Shown here: positions 56,766 through 64,000 of the stretch, piece after piece
How positions within the stretch are numbered: the first letter of the stretch is position 1
Layout: each line of letters begins with the position of its first letter
Source of the DNA: an uncultured Thermoguttaceae bacterium
Lineage (GTDB): Bacteria > Planctomycetota > Planctomycetia > Pirellulales > Thermoguttaceae
Reading direction: 5' to 3'
NCBI GenBank assembly: GCA_938084835.1
Contig: CALKER010000006.1
Span: 992,001-1,056,000 of the forward strand
DNA: 64,000 bases
Notes under the pieces: generated by a model
Database searches by the model: none
What the model saw: only the letters and a program-made list of their open reading frames with translations
What the model was told of the DNA's origin: nothing
Made by a program: the position numbers and the translations under genes

Positions 56766-57938
56766 TCAAATGACATCAGCAATAAGTGTCTCCATGCGGC
56801 GAAAATAGAACATGCCACCTACGAGGATCAGTATCGTAGCCACAGCGGAGACCCCTAATTCCAAGCTCGGTGGCGGTGCAGCTCCGAGCAGCGCCCAACG
56901 GAAGCCCTCTATCACCCCCACCATGGGGTTAAGCGAATAAATCATCAAAGCTAACGGCGACAGCTTGTCGCGGATGGCCTCTGTACTGTAGACCACCGGA
57001 CTTACGAACATTCCTAGTTGAATGATAAACGGTATAACATAACGGAAATCACGATAAATGGCATTTAACGCAGCAAGCCATAGTCCCACCGCCAAAGCGG
57101 CAGCGACGGCCAATAGGACAAATCCGGGCAAAAAGATCACCGCCCAAGTTGGGACGACTCCGTAAAGCGTCATCACCACAAAAAGGGCAAGTAAGGCGAT
57201 GCTAAAATCTACCAAGGTCGACAAAACCGCCGCTGCCGGCAGGATCAAACGCGGAAAATAAATTTTCGTAATCATCGACCTGTACTGAAGGAGAATGTTC
57301 CCGGACTGATTTAAAGAGGTGGCAAAAAGTTGCCATGGGAGCATCGCACAAAAAGTAGAAACAACATAAGGGATTCCCTGGGGCGCAGGTTCGTTTCCTC
57401 GACCCATCAGCAAAGCAAATAGCACGGAGAAAATGCCAGTCGTCATCAAAGGTTGAATCACTGCCCAGGCAGCGCCGAGAAAAGTTTGCTTGTAACGGAT
57501 TGTGATTTCCCGCCAGGCGAGCGTCACCATTAACTCCCGATATCGCCAGACTTCTCTCAAATCCAGAGCTCGCCATCCCCCGGTCGGACGGATGATGATA
57601 ACCGGGACGTCATAGGGTACTGCATGAGAAGAAGGCTGAAGTGAGTCGGTGTGAACTATCGGATTCCAGTCGCGACCAAAGTTGTTTTCAAGCCTTTCTG
57701 GGGTCAGATCTCCGTCAGCGGATAGGTCAGGAGTTTCCGACTCCGATTCGCCATTGGTGCCGAGTGAGCGCAAGCTTTCTTCGCCCCTTTCACATTCGTC
57801 CCCGGGTAGCTGATTGGCTGCCTCTAAACCTCTCTTCTCGGATGGGTCGTGACCCCTAATCTGCAGCGGCTCCGCCGACGCAGAAGGGTGTACTTCCGCG
57901 GGGATTGGGGTATCTATTTCGCTCCGGGTGGGTTCCAT
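56766..57938 (-). CDS. ABC-2 type polysaccharide export permease with acidic N-terminal extension
   Basis: 390 residues. Residues about 1-110 are acidic, low complexity and not part of the family fold. The ABC-2 permease core then begins with RYRELMVTLAWREITIRYKQTFLGAAWAVIQPL, the TagG/Wzm signature, and has six membrane helices. It ends with YSLNPMVGVIEGFRWALLG. AAGGA lies 8 bases before ATG 57938, so the extension is likely translated. It should export an undecaprenyl-linked glycan across the inner membrane. The partner ATPase (Wzt type) is not in this window. It is divergent from the Wza-like gene. Confidence 0.9.
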   Translation of the reverse strand: MEPTRSEIDTPIPAEVHPSASAEPLQIRGHDPSEKRGLEAANQLPGDECERGEESLRSLGTNGESESETPDLSADGDLTPERLENNFGRDWNPIVHTDSLQPSSHAVPYDVPVIIIRPTGGWRALDLREVWRYRELMVTLAWREITIRYKQTFLGAAWAVIQPLMTTGIFSVLFALLMGRGNEPAPQGIPYVVSTFCAMLPWQLFATSLNQSGNILLQYRSMITKIYFPRLILPAAAVLSTLVDFSIALLALFVVMTLYGVVPTWAVIFLPGFVLLAVAAALAVGLWLAALNAIYRDFRYVIPFIIQLGMFVSPVVYSTEAIRDKLSPLALMIYSLNPMVGVIEGFRWALLGAAPPPSLELGVSAVATILILVGGMFYFRRMETLIADVI

Positions 57939-58289
57939 TTGCCAATTCCTTAAAAAACCCTCCGATAACCTATCTCAACTAAGTTATTCGATTCATGCAA
58001 CCAAACTATTAATCTCCTTGATACCTGGATTTTAAAGATTGAAAATTGGGTAAGATTTTCCGAAATCGCCGTAAAAGCATTATTACGGGTGTTACTCGTG
58101 CCGATCCTTATTACAACCTGAAACGCGATAATCCCGCTGGTCAGTCCGTGGTCCTGGGCTGTTTCAAAATTTTAGCTCGCCCACAATTCGGCTGCCAAAA
58201 ACGAGAGACTCCAGCAAGTAAGGCGCACCATTTTTTCCGTTCAGCAAATTTTTTCCGTATACCGAGCCCACAGGCTCAAGGACGAGATC
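57939..58289. promoter_or_regulatory. Divergent intergenic region between permease and Wza-like genes
   Basis: 351 bases separate the leftward ABC permease from the rightward export lipoprotein. Both promoters of the export functions should lie here, making it the probable control point. Specific -35/-10 elements could not be assigned with confidence. Confidence 0.45.
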
Positions 58290-59372
58290 ATGGGCAAGGT
58301 GAATCCCCTCGCCAAGTTGAGAGTACTCATTGGATTTGTCGTTTTGGGCGTGTGTGCCGGCTGTAGCAGCGTGCCTAAACACAGGCCGTTGGTCACGGCT
58401 CCCGCCGACCCGCAAATTGTGGCTTCGGGCATTGGAGACATGCCTCGAGAGCTTTATAAGACCACAATGCCCGCCTACCGAATAGAACCGCCGGATATCT
58501 TGACAATTGAGGCCATTCACGTTATTCCAAAACCTCCTTATCGTCTCCGGACGCTTGATGTGCTCAACATCCAGGTACTAGGCACTTTACCGGAAGCGCC
58601 CATTTCCGGCCTTTATACGGTGGAGCCAGGGGGAATGGTATCTCTCGGCCCGCCGTATGGCAGCATCAACGTGTTGGGTATGACCGTGGAGGAAGCGCGC
58701 GATGCCCTCACGCAGCACCTCAATAAGTTCCTCCTTGAACCCCAGGTGTCTATAAGCCTAGCGGAGATTTCGGCAAGGCAGCAAATAAGCGGCGAGCACC
58801 TGGTTGCCCCCGATGGCACGGTCACACTTGGCACATACGGGCGTGTGTACGTCGCGGGGATGACCTTGGAGGAAGCCAAGCGAGCCATCGAAGCCCACCT
58901 CGCGCAATTCTTAGATAATCCAGAAGTTGCAGTCACTGTGTACGCCTACAACAGCAAGGTCTATTACGTAATTACTGAGGGAGCGGGTCTTGGGGACCGC
59001 GTATACCGCTTCCCCATCACCGGCAATGAGACTGTGCTGGACGCCATAGCCCAAGTGGGTGGACTTGAACAAATTTCATCGCTGAACATTTGGATAGCCC
59101 GCCCAACCGACCAGCCGGGCCAGGCGGTGCTTCTTCCTGTCGATTGGCGAGCAATTACCGCTGCAGGTTACGCGGGAACCAACTACCAACTCCTACCCGG
59201 CGATCGAATCTTTATCGCAGAAAATCGCTTGGTAGCATTGGATACCGGTCTTGCCAAATTGCTTGCACCAGTGGAGAGAGTGATGGGATTCTCTCTCCTA
59301 GGAGTTGGCACTGTTACGCGCTTCTCTGGACCAGTGCTTCGCGGAGGCGGAAATCCAAGGGGATACTTTTAA
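58290..59372 (+). CDS. Polysaccharide export lipoprotein (Wza-like)
   Basis: 360 residues. The signal peptide ends in lipobox VCAGC (Cys25), and AAGGA is 7 bases before ATG 58290. Polysaccharide-export segments appear twice: AYRIEPPDILTIEA (62-75) and PYRLRTLDVLNIQV (83-96). The first is short. After ISGLYTVEPGGMVSLG come paired repeats, each ending in GMT(V/L)EEA(R/K) (130-137, 190-197), and an SLBB-like end (VLDAIAQVGGLEQI). Wza family members form the outer-membrane channel for capsule or exopolysaccharide. It heads a rightward group with two secreted unknown proteins. Confidence 0.9.
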   Translation: MGKVNPLAKLRVLIGFVVLGVCAGCSSVPKHRPLVTAPADPQIVASGIGDMPRELYKTTMPAYRIEPPDILTIEAIHVIPKPPYRLRTLDVLNIQVLGTLPEAPISGLYTVEPGGMVSLGPPYGSINVLGMTVEEARDALTQHLNKFLLEPQVSISLAEISARQQISGEHLVAPDGTVTLGTYGRVYVAGMTLEEAKRAIEAHLAQFLDNPEVAVTVYAYNSKVYYVITEGAGLGDRVYRFPITGNETVLDAIAQVGGLEQISSLNIWIARPTDQPGQAVLLPVDWRAITAAGYAGTNYQLLPGDRIFIAENRLVALDTGLAKLLAPVERVMGFSLLGVGTVTRFSGPVLRGGGNPRGYF

Positions 59373-59479
59373 ATCCGCGGAGGGATATTGGCCACTTGAC
59401 AAACATCTTGCCTAGGCACGGATTTGCGCAAGGCAAGGAGTTATTATTGCACCGCTTAGGTTAACCGGAACGACAACCA

Positions 59480-60286
59480 ATGTGGCTTAAAAACCGCATG
59501 TCGGTAGCAATTCTAGCGATGTTGACGGTGGGGATCGTGGCACCCAGTGGTTGCAGCACGCTGTCGCCATCGTCACCGCCACAAGCTTTTTTTGTAGAAA
59601 CGGGGCCTCACTGCTGTGGCAACGGCCTCACTCTCGCGTGCCGGGATTCGCTCCACTGCTATGGCTTCACACCAACCCGTTGGCGGCGCTGGCCCACCGA
59701 ATGTGAGCCACCCACTGCCGAGGTGTGTCCAGTCTCGGTACCTCCGTGCGTAACGATGCCAACTGAAGGAGCCGGTCAGCCGACGCCTGTACCTCCCGTC
59801 CCACAGCCCTATACCCAGCCCATACCAAACAGTCGGCTGTCCTCACCGGTCACTCCTCCCGACATGCAGCCTGCCGAGCCGCAAGAAACTCCCCCGGCAG
59901 TCCTTCCGGAAGCCCCCAAATTGCCGCTACCAGGACAACAACTGGAAGAACCAGGACAACACTCTGGGGAAGAGGAAAAGCCGCACGAAGCTAACCCTGA
60001 CGTACGGGCATATATGCCGCCTGAGCCCTCGAAACCGCCCCTACCTCCGCCACCATTAACATTGCCCACTATTCCACCGCGGCAAGCTGCCGGTAACCAA
60101 ACGAGGAGCACCGTTCCAAGCTCTCCCCAATTCAAAACTGAATTACCGCCTGAAAGAGAACCAGCTAGCCCACCTCGAGAAGCCGCGCAAAAGCTGCAGC
60201 TTCTGTCCTTTGCTGAGCAGGACGAACATCTACCGCTAGCTCCCCTCCCAGGGGACTATTTACCGCCTGCACCGTTACCCCAATAG
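59480..60286 (+). CDS. Proline-rich lipoprotein of unknown function
   Basis: 268 residues. Signal peptide ends in lipobox APSGC (Cys25). A short Cys-containing head (GPHCCGNGLTLACRDSLHC, then PPTAEVCPVSVPPC) is followed by a long Pro/Glu/Gln-rich tail, residues ~90-260, with LPLP and PPxP repeats. This looks like an extended, periplasm-spanning or surface segment. It is not in a family I recognise. It follows the Wza-like gene after 107 bases, so a role in the same envelope machinery is likely; that is inference. Confidence 0.75.
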   Translation: MWLKNRMSVAILAMLTVGIVAPSGCSTLSPSSPPQAFFVETGPHCCGNGLTLACRDSLHCYGFTPTRWRRWPTECEPPTAEVCPVSVPPCVTMPTEGAGQPTPVPPVPQPYTQPIPNSRLSSPVTPPDMQPAEPQETPPAVLPEAPKLPLPGQQLEEPGQHSGEEEKPHEANPDVRAYMPPEPSKPPLPPPPLTLPTIPPRQAAGNQTRSTVPSSPQFKTELPPEREPASPPREAAQKLQLLSFAEQDEHLPLAPLPGDYLPPAPLPQ

Positions 60287-60441
60287 CTTTGAAAGCTAGA
60301 TTTTCCGTTCGAAAGTTTGTGTTTGGAGCGGCAAACTAAACAAATTTTGTCAACCCGCAGGACTAGATGTATAATTCGGCATAGAGTGATAAACAGAAAA
60401 AGTCGAGCCGCTAAACTGCGAATATACTTAGGGGTAAAGCG

Positions 60442-60888
60442 GTGGAAATCACCCAACGCCAATTTCTTCTGGTTTGTGCGTTTCTGGTTGCCGTTACCGT
60501 CACGGACGTCGTGCGGGCTCAGGGGAGGTATTACCCGTCCCGACCTACCTTTAGTCCGTGGCTGTACCTTTACCGCGGGGAATCCGGGCCACTGGATCCT
60601 TACAACGCTTGGGTTCGTCCACAGTTTGAATACCAGGATACTTTACGGGCAATTGAAAATCGTTTTCGACAACAAGAGCGCAGCGTAAACCAGCTCCGGC
60701 GCGAAAATACTTTGCTGAGAGAATCGTTGCTCTCGCCCACGGGTGTGCCGTCCCGATTTATGGATTACTCCCATTTTTATGGTGGCGCAGGAGGATCAAC
60801 CACGCGACGACCCACTTCCACCCGGCTGGAGATCGGAACTCGTTTTCGCGCCCCTAGCGTAGCGGACCACTACAAACGGGCATGGTAA
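60442..60888 (+). CDS. Small secreted protein with short coiled coil
   Basis: 148 residues from GTG 60442. The signal peptide is MEITQRQFLLVCAFLVAVTV, cut near VVRAQG. The mature part has an aromatic N-terminal segment (YYPSRPTFSPWLYLY, residues ~30-45) and a helix (YQDTLRAIENRFRQQERSV and QLRRENTLLRESLL) that can form a coiled coil. No named family recognised. It is downstream of the Wza-like and proline-rich lipoprotein genes. The GTG start without a strong ribosome-binding site makes the exact start less certain. Confidence 0.7.
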   Translation: MEITQRQFLLVCAFLVAVTVTDVVRAQGRYYPSRPTFSPWLYLYRGESGPLDPYNAWVRPQFEYQDTLRAIENRFRQQERSVNQLRRENTLLRESLLSPTGVPSRFMDYSHFYGGAGGSTTRRPTSTRLEIGTRFRAPSVADHYKRAW

Positions 60889-60971
60889 AAAACGCTCATT
60901 GGTTTCCGGGAAGTTTACTACCCCGTCTGAATCAGCATCGCAGTGACCACGTTTTCGGCAGATTGTAAACC

Positions 60972-61685
60972 TCAACCTGCATTAACTGCTATCTTTTTCA
61001 AATTTTCCGGACCGCATACGTGACGAACATGCGCGTAAATCTCCTCTGCAAGTTCAAGCATAGCGCTCCGAGCTGCCTCTTCATCTGGTCCAGAAGCTTG
61101 CATTAAAACCTTAACCTGCGGAGGCAGGGGTCGTTGGCCCCGTACCCGCCACCATAACGTCCTTACCCCGTCCGGTCGTACCGAGGTATCCGTGCCAACC
61201 TGATACCAGTACAAGACGTAAATCTGATCTGTACGATTGGCAAATGTTAAAAGCTCGCAGATCTGAGACCGCTCGCCGGAACCGCTCCCTGGAATCTCGA
61301 GCATTTGCGACCCGACCACTTGCCAACCCGCCCCACCATAGCACACCCGAGGATGATGGTGGGCAATCTGTCTAAAATGGTCAAATGCAGCAAGATGAAC
61401 ATAAACAAACTGCCCGTTTGAACCGAGGTAAACCCGATCCAGGGCCACTTTGGCATCCAACGTAATGTTAAGTACGTCTGCCACCTCCGAAGGCTCTCCG
61501 CGCCACGAGCCCAACTGCATAGGAAGTGCCGCAAGACTTTCCACGGGGACAAACGCCGGCTGGTCAATTCCGGGTCTCTCCGAGACTTTTGCTAGCACGG
61601 TTATCCCAGAAAGAATTGCTGCCGCAAAGTAAATCCTTATCGTGATATCCGCTCTGGCAAGTCGAGCGATAAGTCTCTCTAACAT
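60972..61685 (-). CDS. EpsI-type (exosortase-associated) protein
   Basis: 237 residues. One N-terminal membrane helix (IYFAAAILSGITVLA) anchors an extracytoplasmic domain. The domain matches EpsI/DUF3485, with LPMQLGSWRGEP near residue 54, HHPRVCYGGAGW (110-121, Cys115) and RTLWWRVRG. In PEP-CTERM/exosortase loci EpsI is encoded with, or fused to, the exosortase. No exosortase is visible in this window. AGGAG lies about 11 bases upstream of ATG 61685 inside a small hairpin. The gene follows the Wzc-like gene on the same strand after 142 bases. Function is unproven; polysaccharide or protein anchoring is inferred. Confidence 0.88.
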   Translation of the reverse strand: MLERLIARLARADITIRIYFAAAILSGITVLAKVSERPGIDQPAFVPVESLAALPMQLGSWRGEPSEVADVLNITLDAKVALDRVYLGSNGQFVYVHLAAFDHFRQIAHHHPRVCYGGAGWQVVGSQMLEIPGSGSGERSQICELLTFANRTDQIYVLYWYQVGTDTSVRPDGVRTLWWRVRGQRPLPPQVKVLMQASGPDEEAARSAMLELAEEIYAHVRHVCGPENLKKIAVNAG

Positions 61686-61827
61686 GCGGAGCTATGCTCC
61701 TTTGAGCACCTGACGCAGGCCATCGACCTGTTGGTCTTCCCCGATGTTCTTTTCCGAGCTGCCACCTAAGCTTTTGTCACTAGTTCCGCCATTCTCGCAT
61801 AAAGAGGATGGCGACGATGATATCCAA

Positions 61828-64000
61828 CTAGACCTCAGAAGAGTGATCCGTGGATTCCATCTCCTTATCTAACGCAGCGGCCACTACATAGTAACGTTCA
61901 TAACGCCGATAGTAGTAGCGGTCCTCTGTGCTTCCCAAAAATACCGCTCCGATCACCCGAACGCGAAGCGAACGTAAAACCTCCCAAGCGTTTAGCACCG
62001 AACTTAGACGTGAAACATCCCGTCGCGTCGTTAACACAACCCCGTCTGCAAACATACTGATAAATCGACCATCGGCTACGGGTAGAAGCGGCGAACAATC
62101 GATTATCACGTATTCAAAATCGTTGCGGAGGCGAGCAAAAAACTCTTGCCCCACACCATCGAACAAACGGTGCAGCGCAATGCCTTTCTTAGCTCCACCA
62201 GGCAACACATGGAGTAAGGGCTCCTCTGTTCGCTGAATTGCAGCCTCGAACTCAACTTCACCTTGCAGCAGCTCCACGACGCCGGGTCCCGAGGCGAGCC
62301 CTAACAGCCTGCCGATCGCCGGCCGATGCAGGTCGAAATCCACAAGGAGCGTACTATGCCCTAAGCGTGCTAGCCCCAAAGCTAGCTGGCAGGCGACGGT
62401 AGTCTTGCCTTCCGCGGGCTCTGCGCTGGTCACCACAATCATTCGTAAACATTGCGTTTGATTTTCCCGGATCAAGCGAGCGATAAGGCTTTTTGTGGAC
62501 TCAGCCAAAACCCCGCGCCAGAGTTGGTATTTGGGATGTCCGGTGCGTCCATTTGCCAAAGCTTTGGCCGGGATTTGGGGGACCCTAGCCAGCACCTCGA
62601 GGCCTACATTCTGGACAAGCTCATCACTCGTGCTCACGCGTCGCCGGCGAACATCCATCCACAACAATCCGAAGACCGGAATGGCCATACCGAAGACTGC
62701 TGCGAAAATGGCTAATTGCAACCGTCGCTCTTGATCAGGAAGCACCGGCGCGAAAGCCCGTTGAAGCAAGGTGACGCGAGGACGCGAGCGAAGTTCGATA
62801 GCTAGCTTCTGCCGTTCGTCTCCAATCCGTTGAACGAGATTTTCCAGAATACGGGTTTCCGCCCACATCATCTCCACATCCAGGGATCGCCCTCCAAACT
62901 TCTCAGCTTCCTGGCGGGCAGCCTCCACCTCCTTTTCTAGTTCCTGCTGCTGTTGCATCAAAACGGAAAGCCGAAACTTATGTTCAGCCAACTCGTCCTC
63001 CACAGCTTGCCTTCGGCGACGGCGCAGTTCCTCCAATAACTCCGTGCGACGCTTCTCGAGCGATTCTGTCGCTTTCGTCAATTCCTGTTGATATCGAACC
63101 GCAAATTGTTGAGCAATCTCCGGCCGAGCCGTGCGTCCCAGCTCATTAAGTCGCATGTGGATTGCTTCGATCTGATTCTGAAGCCGAGCATACGTGGGAT
63201 CATTGCGGGCGAAGAGCTCCAAGTCCTGTTCGCTTACCGGAATTTGCAAAGCTTCATTGGCCCAGGCTTCCCGGATTTTCATCTCCGCCTGCGCCCGCAA
63301 GATGCTCATCTGGATATTCGCCAGTTCTTGACGGAAAGCGCTGAAACGTTGGAGAGCACTTCGTTCTCGTAAACTCAGTGATTCGGCGTCGCTAGTCTGA
63401 AGTTGCTCGGCCAGTTGCATTAAATCGTTCCGGCGTTTTCGCAACTCTGCCTCTTTTTCACTGTAAAGTTGATCCAAATCGTCTAGTCGCTGACGGCGGT
63501 CTGCCAGCTCGACGCTCACCACCTCCTGAAGATAAGCATCAACGACGGCGTTGACAACCGCCGCAGCTTCCTCCGGCCGTTGAGCAGTGAAACTAACTTC
63601 CATCAATTCGCTGTTGCCGGGAAAACGGACGCGCACCCCCCGCTGGATCCACGCTACTGGGTCAGGCTCTTCTCGGACCGTAGCCAACTCTGCCACCTGA
63701 GGCTGCCGAAGCGCAGCCAAAAGTACATAGCGGCTTGTGAGATACTGTTGCTGTGTGCTTCGATAAATTTCATATGAGGCGGATTGAAACGCATTATTGA
63801 AAAGAATGGGCTCGGGATTGGCGGCAATTCGCAACAGCGCTGAAGCCGTGAACTTTTGGGGCAACAAGTACCAAGTAGCCAATCCTGCGCTTGAACCGCA
63901 CAAAATCGCTAAAACCGTCGCTGCTGCCCAATAACGCCGGAAAGCGTGCCAATAGGCCGTCAAGGGACTTCTCGATTTCTCCTCCGCACTCCAGGCCGCG
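61828..64000 (-). CDS. Wzc-like polysaccharide chain-length/tyrosine autokinase, N-terminus beyond window
   Basis: At least 711 residues from TTG 63963, and the frame stays open through the edge, so the real start may be further right. Order: first membrane helix (WAAATVLAILCGSSAGLATWYL), Wzz domain, long coiled coil (about residues 150-400), second membrane helix (LAIFAAVFGMAIPVFGLLWM) and a cytoplasmic BY-kinase domain. The kinase domain has Walker A AEPAEGKTTVACQL (about 510-520), Walker A' STLLVDFDLHRPAIG and Walker B YVIIDCSPLLP. The tail has tyrosines (RYYYRRYERYYVV) typical of autophosphorylation sites. It controls polymer length with the Wza-like channel. Confidence 0.93.
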   Translation of the reverse strand, partial: AAWSAEEKSRSPLTAYWHAFRRYWAAATVLAILCGSSAGLATWYLLPQKFTASALLRIAANPEPILFNNAFQSASYEIYRSTQQQYLTSRYVLLAALRQPQVAELATVREEPDPVAWIQRGVRVRFPGNSELMEVSFTAQRPEEAAAVVNAVVDAYLQEVVSVELADRRQRLDDLDQLYSEKEAELRKRRNDLMQLAEQLQTSDAESLSLRERSALQRFSAFRQELANIQMSILRAQAEMKIREAWANEALQIPVSEQDLELFARNDPTYARLQNQIEAIHMRLNELGRTARPEIAQQFAVRYQQELTKATESLEKRRTELLEELRRRRRQAVEDELAEHKFRLSVLMQQQQELEKEVEAARQEAEKFGGRSLDVEMMWAETRILENLVQRIGDERQKLAIELRSRPRVTLLQRAFAPVLPDQERRLQLAIFAAVFGMAIPVFGLLWMDVRRRRVSTSDELVQNVGLEVLARVPQIPAKALANGRTGHPKYQLWRGVLAESTKSLIARLIRENQTQCLRMIVVTSAEPAEGKTTVACQLALGLARLGHSTLLVDFDLHRPAIGRLLGLASGPGVVELLQGEVEFEAAIQRTEEPLLHVLPGGAKKGIALHRLFDGVGQEFFARLRNDFEYVIIDCSPLLPVADGRFISMFADGVVLTTRRDVSRLSSVLNAWEVLRSLRVRVIGAVFLGSTEDRYYYRRYERYYVVAAALDKEMESTDHSSEV

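Noticed and set aside
1-64000. CRISPR arrays, IS elements, prophage or integron
   Set aside because: No regularly spaced repeats, transposase, integrase or phage structural gene could be recognised.

Overview
The window looks like chromosome from a planctomycete, most likely a Pirellulales-type lineage; the genus cannot be fixed from the sequence alone. Pointers are a Hanks-type Ser/Thr kinase with a long helical N-terminus, a formylglycine sulfatase, DUF6807/PmoA-like and DUF3352-like secreted proteins, a giant extracellular protein with an LEDRELLA motif (LEPR-XLL type), an EpsI (exosortase-associated) protein, loose gene packing with 0.3-1.5 kb gaps, and a V-type ATPase operon of the Chlamydia/Bacteroidetes/Spirochaete type. 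No rRNA, tRNA, CRISPR array, transposase, integrase or phage gene was recognised.

Layout. 0-18 kb: truncated Ser/Thr kinase; a secreted protein of unknown function; a minus-strand group of beta-helix protein, alpha/beta esterase and sulfatase that suggests polysaccharide turnover; a DUF4405 membrane cytochrome; an FMN reductase; a LolD/FtsX-type ABC pair; a DUF6807 protein; a cytochrome c'-like protein. 18.5-28 kb: purM, convergent with the seven-gene V-ATPase set transcribed leftward as E, DUF2764, A, B, D, I, K. The K proteolipid keeps the residues that bind Na+ in Enterococcus hirae NtpK, so a sodium-coupled enzyme is predicted. 28-44 kb: DUF3352-like protein, a gene-poor 1.5 kb stretch, the 1105-residue cyclophilin/Ig-like protein, an ECF-type T plus ATPase pair with no S component beside it, a small lipoprotein, a second large gap, a Cu-type P1B ATPase, a sugar isomerase/epimerase-like protein and bioA.

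44-64 kb is a surface-polysaccharide locus. A compact leftward five-gene unit (GT4, heparinase II/III, wecB, YdcF-like, YdcF-EEP) ends in two consecutive intrinsic terminators. Upstream lie a bi-domain oxidoreductase, a small secreted protein, a second glycosyltransferase and an ABC-2 polysaccharide permease. Divergent from the permease are a Wza-like export lipoprotein and two secreted proteins of unknown function. At the right edge are EpsI and a Wzc-like tyrosine autokinase that runs off the window. The locus mixes Wza/Wzc components with an ABC-type exporter and an exosortase-associated factor.

Nothing here is clearly a new defence or mobile system. The most useful leads are the predicted Na+ V-ATPase, the YdcF-EEP reading frame with a well-placed internal start, the cyclophilin nested inside an Ig-like domain, and the hybrid export locus with its unassigned secreted proteins.
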